A stretch of DNA of 64,000 nt from Tetradesmus obliquus (lineage: Eukaryota > Chlorophyta > Chlorophyceae > Sphaeropleales > Scenedesmaceae): NCBI GenBank assembly GCA_030272155.1, contig CP126201.1:3136501-3200500 (forward strand), in the 5' to 3' direction. The notes under the pieces were generated by a model. It was given only the letters and a program-made list of their open reading frames with translations. It did not search any database and was not told where the DNA came from. Below are positions 23,701 through 33,366 of this stretch, piece after piece. A program made the position numbers and the translations under genes. Position 1 is the first letter of the stretch. Each line of letters begins with the position of its first letter.

Positions 23701-26700
23701 GCACCAGGCAGACACGCGCTGCCATGTAAGCCCTGAACTAATATCTGCAGCGCACACGCACCAGGCAGACACGCGCTGCCGTGTAAGGCCTGAACTAATA
23801 TCTGCAGCGCACACGCACGAGGCAGACACGCGCTGCCATGTAAGCCCTGAACCAGCTGCAGCAGCACCCACGCACCAAGCAAACACACGCTGACATGCAA
23901 ACCTAGCTCAATGCACTGTGCATGCCACAATGGTCACAAGCGGCGCTCACAGCGCCTCCACCGATGTACAGCTGCTGCTTGCACACCTAGCGCAGCCGGC
24001 CGGCCCCACCAGTTGTGAAGCGGAATGGCACAAAAGCTAGGCTCTTGCCTTCTTCGAATGCGTGCACAAACAGCGGAGCTGCTATGTTCTGCAGCAGGAC
24101 AGGATAGTTCTGGCCTGCAGTGAAAGAGGACTGCAAAATGCCACCCTTGCTGTCCCTGCTCATAGTGCTGAACAGCACCTGATCACAGATGTCAGGGTCA
24201 GTCAATGGCTGCCGGTACGGCAGGAAGTCACACATTGCCAAGCGCAACACCTGCTCACCGGCAGCTGCCGGCAGCGACAAGCGCAGGTAGTACTTCACAC
24301 GCGCAGCGTACGGCTTGACTTGAGCACCTTCCATGTACAGCACCATCACCCATGTACCGTCCCTACTGCGCGATAGTGGGTACAGCGTGCTCGTCGCATA
24401 AGTGCCCCCTGGCAACACTGCACGCTGGTACTGCTGCACCACAACCTCATCCCACCTGCCACTCCACCGCTGCCACTCAGCTTGCGTCAGGTTGATGCGC
24501 AGCTTCTCCCTAACAAGGTCCTTCACAGTGCCCCAAGCCTCAGCCCCAAACGGCTTTGGCGCACCCATGAGGTGCCCCTCAGCCCGCAGTACACTGCGCG
24601 GAACACCCAGTGGCGCATCCCTGCCCACATGCTCCTGCCACGTCTGCAGGTTCAGGTGTGCATACTTGAGCCGCGCCCTGCGCAGCGCCCTGGTCACCAT
24701 CTCATCAATGATCATCGTCACCTCTGGGTGCGACTTGGTGCCACCCTTAGAGCGGCCCTTCTTGCCGCCGACCAGCCGCTCAATCCAGAGCTCACCCAGG
24801 GGTGCAGTCAGGCCTCGGGATGCAACTTGCATCAGCAGTTGACAAGCCAACAAGTGGAGGTTGAAGGTGCACAGCTTGCCACCCGAAAGCTCCTGCAGAC
24901 AGTGCATGGTAAATTTGAATCAGCCAGGTGGATGTCATTTGAGAGGAAGCCGCACAGCAGCAGCAGCAGCAGCAGCAGCACCATGCACCACTGCACAATG
25001 CCTGCCAGCCTACGTTAACTGAGACATGCATGCCAACTGAAAAGATCAACAGACCAAAACAAACTGTTGTCGGCTGCATCCTCGCATGCCACACGATGGT
25101 TGCTACAGCACCAAAGCGGAAAACCTCACATGCAATGCTTGATCAAAAACGTAATGCAGTGCAGCATAACAAGCTCACCCCCTCAGCCGCCTTGCAGTAG
25201 GCCAACAGCTCCTCGTGCGCCTCCATCGCAGCTAGCAGCATGTGGTCCTCGCTGTCAAAGGAGTGGTGGGTCATGTGGAACAAGCCAAAGCGCCGCAGGT
25301 GACCAAAGCTCTTCTTGACAATGTCCGGCTGCAGCACCTCCTCAGAGGTGTTGCCGCTGCGATGCGGACGGAACAGCAGCGGCAGGAAGCACTCCAGGGC
25401 CCGCGCAAAATCTTCAATCTGCCAGGATCCCTTGCTGCTGCTCAGCACATCCCTGGCGGGCCTGTTGAAGTTCGGGTGCAGGCCAATGCCAAGGCCACGG
25501 ACACGGCCCTTGATGATGCGCCTGGACTCATTGGGCACTTGCGGCACCTTGCTCTCCTGCAAGAGACAAAACAAGAAGTGCGCAGAACACGGAAAGCAGA
25601 AAGGCATGTCATGCTGAGACGTGCACTAAACGCAGAGAGAACAAAGGTGGCAGCTAGCAAGCCTGCTAGCAGATGACATCTAAATCTGGGCATGTACAAC
25701 AACACCGCTTTGAGTTGCCAAGCATGCTGAGCGCATGCTGGTTGAACTAATGACATGCTGCAAAGTTTACACTGCATAATATGCAAATGCGTGTGTGTAC
25801 ACATATCGTTGTGGTGTAGCGCAAGGTTTTTAGCTGGACACAGAACAGTTTGTGACACTTGCTCACCTGTGCTGCCGCTCCCTTGGCAAAGATGGCCTCC
25901 AGAAAGTCCTTAAACACGCCCAGGAAGAACGCGTGACAGAAGGGCACGATCCACAACCGGTTGGCATCCACCCAGTACAAATCCTCGCTGAGGAAAGGGC
26001 TCAGCCCCTTGAAGGGGGAGTTGTCAGGAGGCTGCACACCAGCAACACGGTACTGCTCTGCAACATGCGCGCGCACGCGGTTCACAAACTCATCCACGTA
26101 GCGGTCATCGCCACCGGCAGTCATGCTGCACGTTTTGCCTGCTCCGTAGCCCTTGGTGATGGCCACTGCATGCCCATACCCTAGATACCGCACCACGTCA
26201 TCAACCTTGGTCCCCACCATGATGCAGAAGGGGCAAACCAGGTACGCTGTCCAGGAAGCCACAGTGTACATCAACTTGGCACGCGCAGGGGAGTCCGCAT
26301 ACACAGCCCCCAGCACAGCAAAGTGCAGGAAGGCTGTGCCTGCCAAGATGGCGGACGTGTTGGGGTCCCGCTCAGCAGGAGTGACATACACGCCATGACC
26401 ACCTGCAGACAAAGCAGCAGTCATGTGCAGAACAGTAGCAGCACTCAGTAATGGATACAAGTATACAGCATGCCTGTTTTGCCGCTATACCGCCGATATT
26501 GATGAGAACATCATCAAAGCGGCATCAGCAGCATCAGCAGCAGCAGCAGCAGCGACAGCGGCAGCAGCCGCGCCAGCAAGTACTTCATATATTGCGTAAC
26601 ACAACACCTGCGGCACCACCATCACCAGCAGCAGCGGGCGCAGCTGCAGACACACACAGCGCGCCAGTGTCAGTGCTGCAGGCATGCCTACCAAGCAGCA

Positions 26701-29700
26701 GCACACCGGATTGAAAGAGAGACAAGTGCCGGCTGTGCACCTGTTGCGAGCATGACATGCAAAGCAGCGCGGATCTGCACATAACACAACTGCTTCCAAA
26801 TGCCGCTACACAACGCTGCTGCGCGCACCTGCGCCATCTGAGGCGACGCCGCCACCTCCAATAGCAGCAGCAGCAGTTGCATCACCAGCAGCAGCGGGCG
26901 CACCTGCAGACACAAAAAGCGCGCCAGTGTCAGCGCTGCAGGCATGCCTATCAAGCAGCAGCACACCGGATTGAAAGAGAAACAAGTGCCGGCTGTGCAC
27001 CTGTTGAGCATGACATGCAAAGCAGCGCGGATCTGCACATAACACAACTGCTTCCAAATGCCGCTACACAACGCTGCTGCGCGCACCTGCACCATCTGAG
27101 GCGACACCACCACCTCCAGCAGCAGCAGCAGCAGTTGCATCACCAGCAGCAGCGGGCACACCTGCAGACACAAACAGCGCGCCAGTGTGCAGGCATGCCT
27201 ATCAAGCAGCAGCACACTGGATTGAAAGAGAAACAAGTGCCGGCTGTGCACCTGTTGAGAGCATGCCATGCAAAGCAGCGCGGATCTGCACATAACACAA
27301 CTGCTTCCCAATGCCACTACACAACGCTGCTGCGCGCACCTGCGCCATCTGAGGCGACGCCGCCACCTCCAGCAGCAGCAGCAGCAGCAGCAGCTGCATC
27401 ACCAGCAGCAGCGGGCGCACCTGCAGACACAAACAGCGCGCCAGCGTCAGCGCTGCAGGCATGCCTACCAAGCAGCAGCACACCGGATTGAAAGAGAAAC
27501 AAGTGCCGGCTGTGCACCTGTTGCGAGCATGTCATGCAAAGCAGCGCAGATCTGCACATAACACAACTGCTTCCAAATGCCGCTACACAACGCTGCTGCA
27601 CGCACCTGCGCCATCTGACGCAACGCCGCCACCACAATCTTCAGCAGCAGCAGCAGCTGCATCACAAGCAGCAGCGGGCGCACCTGCAGACACAAACAGC
27701 GCGCCAGTGTCAGTGCTGCAGGCATGCCTACCAAGCAGCAGCACACCGGGCTGAAAGAGAAACAAGTGCCGGCTGTGCACCTGTTGCGAGCATGCCATGC
27801 AAAGCAGCGCAGAATTGCACATCACACAAATGCTTCCAAATGCCGCTACACAACGCTGCTGCGCGCACCTGCGCCATCTGACGCGACGCCGCCACCTCCA
27901 TCTTCAGCAGCAGCAGCAGCTGCATCACCAGCACCTGCAGACACAAACAGCGCGCCAGCGTCATCGCTGCATGCATGCCTACCAAGCAGCAGCACACCGG
28001 GTTGAAAGAGAAACAAGTGCCGGCTGTGCACCTGTTGCGAGCATGCCATGCAAAGCAGCGCAGAATTGCACATCACACAAATGCTTATAAATGCCGCTAC
28101 ACGCTGCTGCGCGCACCTGCGGCATCTGAGGCAATGCTGTCATCTTCAGCAGCAGCAGCAGCAGCAGCGGCAGCAGCAGCAGCAGCAGCACCACCACCAG
28201 CAGCCGCAGCAGCCGGCGCACCTGCAGAGACGGACACAACGCGCCAGCGTTAGCAATGCATTAGCGTGGAACAAGCACCAGCTGGAAGACTGAGCAGTGC
28301 ATATCAAACCATGCAATCCAACATGCACGTTCAAAACGTGTTATGTACCTGTGGGCTGAGGTGGCGCAAGCCGCACTATGTCCGCCGTCAGTGGTTGCAG
28401 GAAGGCATCCATCACTGTGGGCTCTGTCGGGCCCTCGATCAGCACCGTGAGAGAATGCCACTCCGCCCATGCTGACGCGCCATCAGGAAGGCACTCGTAC
28501 CTGCAGCCCGGCAACGGCAGTGGTGTTAGCATTGCGCCATGCCGACACACAGTTGTGGCTCCACAGAATGTTTATTTAGAGCGCTCTTCTCCAGCATGCA
28601 AGCATCATTGTGTTTCATCAACTTCAGCCACACACAGCGCTAGTATTTATGGTTGCGACCCTGACATACCTCCACCAAATGCCGCCTGTGGACCACTGTC
28701 TGTTCTTGAACGGCTGGAAGAAGTCGCCGCCCACTGCGATCACGCCATGGCCTGGTCCAGCTGCCGCACCACCTGTGGCTTTGTTAACGCGCTCCCATTC
28801 TGGTGAGGCCCAGAGGGAGCCAACCACCTTGGCCTTGGCGGTCCTGATGGCTACCACGAAGTCTGGGTCCATCATCAGCTCCTTGATGGACTCCTGTGGA
28901 CGGATGTACCAAAACCTCTGCAAGCAAACAGTCACAATCATCAGGGCAGCAAGACACTGCTGCTGATTTGCTAGTCAGCCTCCCTAGGCGCTGGCGTTAT
29001 GAAATGCCTGCGTAGAATCAGGCAAAATGCTAGCCCGTGTCCTGGACTGTTTCGCGTCAAGCGGCGTCATCAAGAGTGCACCATGATTAACTCACACAGC
29101 TGGAGGACTTATGGCCAGAGCATCTGCCGAGACACCACCAGCCCTGTCAAGCACCCTCCTGCTCACTCACCCTCACAGGCACCTCCTTGCCCAGCACAAT
29201 GTTGAAGCGCTTGCCTCCACACTTGCCGCAGCAGTCATGCCGGTGAGCCTTCCACTCGGAGTGCGGGGTAGGGGGCCAGCCGGTGCACCCCAGGAGGCAG
29301 GAGTGCCACTCGTACTTGCTGGCAGGCGCCACATCCAGCACCTTCTTCATCATGTACAGGCTCTTGGGGAGCGTGTGGTCCTGCAGCAGAAGACAACAGA
29401 GCTTCACCACCGCATGCACGGCACCATGCCAGCAGTAACTGAGCCAACATAATCCGCGTGCACATCAATGTCGATACTGTTACTTACAGCTGTGCATACC
29501 ATATCAACAACACCAGCCAGCGCTAGCTAGCACCTGCACACATGCTGATATGTATGCCTTGCCTCACAATATACATGTCACGACAGCAAAGAGCATTCCA
29601 ATGCAGCAGCTCTCACCTGAGGCAGCGCAAACTCAGTCATGAAACCAAGGATGTCGTTGAAAGCCGCATTGGTCATGCTGTGCTCATTCCAGATGGAGAT

Positions 29701-32700
29701 CAACTTGTAGACAGCATCCATGTTGTTGACACGTGCTCCTGGGAACAGCGGTTTGTCAGCATGCTCCTGCCACCAAGTGTGCTTGGGCAGGCAGCGTGGC
29801 ATGTCCTCTGGCCTGGCGTAGTCCTTGGCAGTTATAGAGGGGTGATCCCAAAAAAAGCCAGAAGATGACATGCTGGCCCGAGCTGCAGACGCAGCAGCAT
29901 CACCAGGAGTGGCAGCTGCTGCTGCTGCTGCAGCGCCATCACCAACAGCGGAGGCAGCAGCAGCGGCAGCAGCAGGAGTACGCATACCACCTGCTGCTCC
30001 AGCTTCACATGCACCACCCGTCACTGCTGCCCCGTCAGCAGCAGCTACTGTTGCATCACCAGCACCAGCCGCGGCAGCAGCAGCGGCAACAGCAGCTGCG
30101 GCATCTTGCCCGGGTTGATCGGCACCACCGGCTTCATCATCTCCCGCTGCCTCGTCTTCCTCAGGCTCACTGCTAACATCCAGGTCGTCCAGCTCCTGGA
30201 GATGCTGCTGCGCCAGCTGGCGCACCCACGCTTCCTGACCAGGTGTGAACTGCTGCTGCTGAATACCAGACTCCAGCTCTGACCCAAGGTCAACTTGCTG
30301 CAACTGCTCGTCGTCGTCGTCATCATCACTGCAGACTGCGCGAGCACCGAGCCTGACAGCCCCGGCTGCCACAGCAGCTGCGACCGCTGCGCGTGCTGCA
30401 CGAATGTCGGCAGCAGCAGCTGCCACCACCTGCTCGCCAGCAGCTGCATGCACTGCTGCTGCAGCGGTTGCAGGGGTGCCATTGGCTGACACAGCTGCTG
30501 CTGCAGCAGCAGCAGCAGCAGCAGCAGCCTGAGCATCACCATCACCATCATCATCAGCAGCAGCCACATCAGCAGCCTGCTGCTGCAGCTGCTGCTCGTA
30601 TGAGGCAGATCCGCCAGCGTCATCTCCAAGTGATCCACTTGCTGCAGGCGATGCTGCTGCTGGCGGCGGTGCTGGTGCTGCTGCTCCTGATGGTGGTGCT
30701 GGTGCTGCTGTTGCTGCGGTTTCTGCTGCGGCTGCTGCCGCTTCTGCTGCTTCTGCTGCTGCTGCTGCAGCTGCTGCTCCGGCTGCTGCTGCTGCAGTGT
30801 GCTGTCCGCCACTTGCAGCCTGCTGCAGCACACCTGCAACAGGAGGCAGGCAGCCCACATGATATGCCAGCAGGTGAGTGAATGTTCATGGAAAATGGCG
30901 GGCAGGCAACTTCTTCTGGCCATGGGCCTGCAGGCCAGACAGCTGGCTGACAGCTGCAGGTGTCACTGCATCTGTGCATACGGTACCTGCGAGTTCCTGG
31001 CGCTCCGTGGCATCTGCTTGTGTGTTTGCAGGTTGACATTTTTCAGGCCCATGCTTTTTGTACCATGAGGAATAGCTGCAGTCTTCCCATTTGCGGCAGA
31101 GGGGGCATTGCCTCTCCACCGTCTCAGGTTGGAGCGTTGATGGACGCGTAGGCGCGTCGTGGTAAGCATTAGGACGTTTAACTTTGGTTTTAGGCATGTA
31201 TCACTTCATCCGGGCAACCACTCAGCGGAGGTGGCCGTGAATGATACTGCAGGCCTGGCAGACCGAACTGCTGTCAGTGAAACCTGAACGGCCTTAAAAT
31301 CTATGTTATTGTACTGAGCAATCTGGGAAACAGCCAATGCGTTGTCCGATCAACAACACATCGCTTGCACTGATGGTTACATGACACGGTAAGCACTGTC
31401 GCGCATGTTGCCATAGTAAAGACGCTGGTTCAACTTCTAAAGCAATAATTTAATATTCAGCTGTACAGAGAACAGAGACCCCGCATGGTCTGACAAACCC
31501 TACAGCAGGCGTCCTTTAGAGCATATATATGCGGTGAGCTTGTATAAACACAGATTAAATACGTTGTAGGTTGCTTTCAGGCCATGTATCACAAGTCAAC
31601 GCTCCAGCAGCAGCACATGTCCAGTCGCAAAGCGCACAGGACATGAGACTGGACCTGCACACCCACCAACTGGACACGATTTGGTGCGACTGGACATGCC
31701 TGGACATGCAGCTGGACATCTCGGTGACCATAGTGTGGGCAGTATCAGGCAAATCTTCAAAGCAAACACGAGACCACAAGACATGCTAGAGCATCGGCAC
31801 TTTGCACTCATCAAAAGCATTGCTAACACGGTCGCCGCACATGAGGGAACGGTCCACCTGTGGAAGGTGAAAAGCCACATCGGCATAGTGGGCAACGAAG
31901 AGGCAGATCGGGCGGCTGGCACCGTGGCAAAGGGTGACACGCCACCACGGGAATCTCGCACCTTTAGCCACCCGAGTAATGATAGGAACAATATGGTATG
32001 GCCTCACACAGAGACCTTGGCGGAATCCTCATCTGGAGCAGAGCAGCATACGCGGTTAGTGCCACTGGCCAATATGAGTGAAACTCTCGCGCAGATAGCG
32101 CTGACAACGGGAGAGCTGGGATCCTCAAACCAAGAATCCATATACTTCAGAAGCTGGGAGGCTGCATGCCCGGGCATGAACCATGAGTACAGCCACTTGT
32201 TTATAAACGACCCCAAGCTGCCACAGCAGACAAAACGGCTGCCACTGCAAGCCCGTTATGGGCAGGTACCCACCCAGAAACTGCTGAGCAGATGGGACAA
32301 AACAGGCAACACCAGCAGCCTGTGCCTGCTGTGCGGCAGAGAGGATGGAGGGCACCATGCTATCAGCGGCTGCCCAGCGCTGTCACAAACAGTGACACTG
32401 CGACACAACGACGCGGGAACCGCCATAGTGAAGGCTATTCTACACGGTGATAGAGGTGGAGAACTGGTTACATCGGATGTTGGCGTACACAAAAGAAGCA
32501 GCAAAGAGGAGCTCACTCGCAATGGCACCACTCTGACTACCCGCAGAAGATTTACTGCTGAGGACTTCGCCAACCCATACTTGGAGGCGGTTCCCCTCGC
32601 AGTGCAGCGCGCCCTAATCAACCAACACAGTGTGCCGGATGCCCTGATGTATAATCACCAACACAACGAATTCACGGTGGTGGAAATCAAATATTGCAGG

Positions 32701-33153
32701 GACACTGATAGCAGCACACAACATGCCACAGCAACCCAACAACATGAACACCTACGTACCAGCATCAGCGGTGCCTCCGCCCAAACCGAACTAGGCGCAC
32801 AAGGCAATCAAGAGATGACCAGCATGTGTGCCGCGATCTCGCATACGGACTACTCGCGACCCAGTGTACGGCAGGTCAATACCCTGCTGGGAGTCACCGG
32901 TGTAATTTTTACGGAGACAGAACAACAGCTGACAAACTTAGGAGTCAAGGGATCCGCGCTCAAGAAGCTGCTGCGTGACCTGCATTACATCGCCATCAAT
33001 GGCATGGAAAGGATATGGAAGCAGCGCGGGGCACTGCTCAAACACCTGGGCCACCTGAAGCTCAACAACTGCAGCAAAAACAAGAGAGCGAACATGAAGA
33101 GGGCATTCAAGGCACCAAGCCACCGCAAACACGTCAAAAGACGGAAAAGCTAA
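5453..33153 (+). CDS. Retrotransposon polyprotein, dual endonuclease plus reverse transcriptase
   Basis: Coding segments are 5,453-15,857 and 31,739-33,153, separated by the CACTA insert; together they encode 3,939 residues. The frame is open from about 5,207, but 5,453 is the first in-frame ATG. Approximate domains are as follows. Two hydrophobic segments lie at 122-142 and 167-190, then a duplicated Arg/Lys-rich stretch. Two Josephin-like cysteine-protease-like domains lie at 470-663 and 805-980. A Pro/Gln-rich linker spans 1200-1323. The APE-type endonuclease at 1338-1616 has GDWNGT, SRIDDIY and DHHG. Reverse transcriptase at about 1963-2290 has ADLTEAFD and YADD (2237). A C4HC3 PHD finger lies at 2808-2860. 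A PCIF1-like methyltransferase domain lies at about 2930-3290. RNase H starts with TDGS at 3387, followed by RAELAA, ATDSL and EEADRA. A CCHC-like knuckle near 3663 precedes PD...EIK at 3768-3786. As the sequence stands, translation runs into the CACTA element and stops at 16,076-16,078, so this copy is inactive. Confidence 0.9.
15855..15857 (+). repeat. Left target-site duplication of the CACTA element (TGG)
   Basis: TGG at 15,855-15,857 is repeated at 31,736-31,738, directly outside the CACTA termini. Three-base duplications are typical of CACTA (En/Spm) insertion. Removing one copy with the element joins GACAGCCTGG to GCAGTATC in frame within RNase H. Confidence 0.9.
15858..15903 (+). repeat. 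Left terminal inverted repeat of the CACTA element
   Basis: The first 46 bp start CACTATGGTCAC and already contain three TGTCCAG heptamers. They match the reverse complement of 31,690-31,735 except at four positions (13, 16, 28 and 37). Confidence 0.93.
15876..16040. repeat. Left subterminal heptamer array (TGTCCAG/CTGGACA)
   Basis: About a dozen TGTCCAG or CTGGACA heptamers occur in 165 bp, in both orientations. The leftmost are TGTCCAG and the rightmost CTGGACA. By analogy with En/Spm, these are candidate binding sites for an element-encoded protein. Binding is inferred. Confidence 0.85.
16041..16418. other. CACTA left internal flank, 3' of the accessory gene
   Basis: This stretch lies between the heptamer array and the stop codon of the accessory gene and would form its 3' untranslated and termination region. 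I see no coding region and no clear repeat in it. Confidence 0.5.
16419..20523 (-). CDS. CACTA accessory protein, unknown function (TnpA-like candidate)
   Basis: The gene is modelled with six exons: 20,523-20,242, 19,665-19,454, 19,194-18,747, 18,436-18,386, 18,099-17,374 and 16,937-16,419, giving 745 aa with continuous phase. Intron 2 uses a GC donor (AG|GCAAGT). Exon 4 has a weak acceptor and is the least certain. The N-terminus (about 1-94) is a compact acidic module containing MIREIVFAIDGG. The middle has a Glu/Asp-rich stretch, a Lys/Glu/Ala-rich helical region and a long polyglutamine tract (CAG repeats in exon 5). The C-terminus alternates Lys-rich nuclear-localisation-like stretches (PPRKKKQSK) with acidic runs and ends NNKFAEYET. 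I recognise no family. Its position as the second gene of a CACTA element recalls TnpA, which binds subterminal repeats; that is inference only. Confidence 0.65.
20524..20980. other. Upstream region of the accessory gene
   Basis: This region lies between the accessory gene start and the 282-bp array and would hold the accessory gene promoter. I see no convincing TATA box or coding sequence. Confidence 0.4.
20981..23040. repeat. 282-bp tandem array, about 7.3 copies
   Basis: A 282-bp unit repeats from about 20,981 to 23,040. The middle copies are essentially identical, for example across 21,121, 21,403, 21,685, 21,967 and 22,249. The last two complete copies carry shared substitutions, and the final copy breaks off at GGCACCTGC. 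Each unit contains GCATAACAGGAGCACGCGC and AGAGTGTCTAGCAG. The array lies downstream of the transposase and upstream of the accessory gene. The small open frames in it are by-products of the repeat. Confidence 0.95.
23041..23689. other. Unassigned CACTA interior
   Basis: This stretch lies between two tandem arrays. It holds no recognisable coding exon, and nothing else stands out. Confidence 0.4.
23690..23890. repeat. 57-bp tandem repeat, about 3.4 copies
   Basis: Units begin near 23,701, 23,758, 23,815 and 23,872, each with CGCACACGCACCAGGCAGAC or a close variant. The array sits just downstream of the transposase stop codon. Confidence 0.9.
23987..31197 (-). CDS. CACTA Tnp2-like transposase
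   Basis: Eight exons keep one frame throughout and give 1,285 aa: 31,197-30,987, 30,833-29,617, 29,380-29,171, 28,917-28,670, 28,500-28,349, 26,402-25,867, 25,556-25,179 and 24,892-23,987. The stop is TAG. Residues about 31-53 form a Cys/His finger (CPLCRKW...HGPEKC). Residues 71-400 are Ala/Gln-rich low complexity. Tnp2-like sequence follows: a helix with NEHSMTNAAFNDILGF, then LPKSLYMMKKVLD with a CC..CGGKRFN zinc motif, GGDFFQPF (candidate first Asp, about 611), and SLTVLIEGPTEP. Next come CPFC (736-739), PFCH with His836, and DUF4218-like CTFNLHLL...WIER (candidate Glu about 1022). Plant Tnp2 has Asp three residues before the equivalent His; here it is Pro. The protein would cut and join the element ends in the nucleus. 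Confidence 0.88.
26521..28250. repeat. 250-263-bp tandem array inside transposase intron 5
   Basis: Six to seven copies of a 250-263-bp unit fill most of the 1.95-kb intron between exons 5 and 6. The anchor GAAAGAGAAACAAGTGCCGG or a near variant recurs at about 26,715, 26,975, 27,228, 27,490, 27,752 and 28,005. Each unit ends in a variable CAG run. The open frames across the array on both strands are repeat artefacts. Confidence 0.9.
31198..31614 (-). promoter_or_regulatory. Transposase upstream region with TATA-like box
   Basis: This stretch lies between the transposase ATG and the right heptamer array. The palindrome GCATATATATGC at 31,521-31,532 is about 325 bp before the ATG on the transcribed strand and is a plausible TATA box. 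No coding sequence is seen. The promoter role is inferred from position. Confidence 0.45.
31615..31735. repeat. Right subterminal heptamer array and terminal inverted repeat
   Basis: CTGGACA or TGTCCAG heptamers cluster here and merge into the terminal inverted repeat (31,690-31,735), which ends GTGACCATAGTG. The array mirrors the left end. Confidence 0.9.
31736..31738 (+). repeat. Right target-site duplication of the CACTA element (TGG)
   Basis: This is the second copy of the 3-bp duplication. The retroelement coding frame resumes at 31,739 (GCAGTATCAGGC), within RNase H. Confidence 0.9.
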
Positions 33154-33170
33154 ACTGGTACCCTGACGGG

Positions 33171-33199
33171 GCTGACCAAGGATGCCTACCTTGGTCAGC
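33171..33199 (+). other. Perfect 11-bp hairpin in the retroelement 3' UTR
   Basis: GCTGACCAAGG at 33,171-33,181 pairs perfectly with 33,189-33,199 around the 7-nt loop ATGCCTA. It lies 18 nt after the polyprotein stop codon. 3'-terminal stem-loops are known recognition sites for reverse transcriptase in several non-LTR elements; that role here is inferred. Confidence 0.8.
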
Positions 33200-33342
33200 A
33201 TAAACCTCTCCAGGGGGCCGCACGGTCACCTGGTGGAGGGGTAGGGGGTACGGAGCCGGCGACGGCAAGCCTACCCTCGTTCCTTAATTTACGCAGGCTT
33301 CCGCGCCCCTGGCAGCCAGGAGTGCACCTTAGCCTCGCGTAG

Positions 33343-33358
33343 TCTCTCTCTCTCTCTC
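33343..33358 (+). repeat. (TC)8 3' tail of the retrotransposon
   Basis: Eight TC dinucleotides end the element directly before the right target-site duplication. Microsatellite tails replace poly(A) in several non-LTR clades. Confidence 0.85.
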
Positions 33359-33366
33359 ATTGAGGC
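33359..33366 (+). repeat. Right target-site duplication of the retrotransposon
   Basis: ATTGAGGC matches 5,129-5,136 and is followed directly by MYND coding sequence (residues QLKAAF). Confidence 0.9.

Larger units (their letters stand above)
15858..31735 (-). mobile_element. CACTA (En/Spm) superfamily DNA transposon, 15,878 bp
   Basis: The ends form inverted repeats that begin CACTATGGTCAC and match at 42 of 46 positions, flanked by TGG duplications. Both ends carry clusters of a TGTCCAG/CTGGACA heptamer, like the subterminal transposase-binding repeats of plant CACTA elements. Two minus-strand genes lie inside: a Tnp2-like transposase (31,197-23,987) and an accessory gene (20,523-16,419). 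Large tandem arrays fill the space between the genes and one transposase intron. The element looks complete and potentially autonomous. It inserted into the RNase H domain of the retrotransposon and is therefore the younger of the two. Confidence 0.95.
5137..33358 (+). mobile_element. Dualen/RandI-type non-LTR retrotransposon, interrupted by a CACTA element
   Basis: The element is bounded by the 8-bp duplication ATTGAGGC. Its own length is about 12.34 kb once the CACTA insert (15,858-31,735) and one TGG are removed. It has a 5' leader of about 316 bp, one very long open frame (5,453-33,153), a 3' untranslated region of about 205 bp with a perfect hairpin, and a terminal (TC)8 tail instead of poly(A). 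No long terminal repeats are seen. The polyprotein combines an APE-type and a PD-(D/E)XK endonuclease with reverse transcriptase and RNase H. That dual-endonuclease combination is known from the Dualen/RandI clade first described in Chlamydomonas. The element appears full length and young: its target duplication is perfect and its frame is open apart from the insert. Confidence 0.93.

Noticed and set aside
26451..28293. Many Ala/Gln/His-rich open frames on both strands
   Set aside because: They arise from CAG runs in tandem repeats within a transposase intron.
29578..30923. Long plus-strand and alternate minus-strand frames rich in Gln, Leu or Ser
   Set aside because: They are shadows of the Ala/Gln-rich second exon of the transposase created by CAG/CTG repeats.
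5137..33358. LTR retrotransposon or Polinton interpretation of the 28-kb block
   Set aside because: There are no long terminal repeats, integrase, capsid or DNA polymerase. The termini and domains fit a LINE plus a CACTA element.
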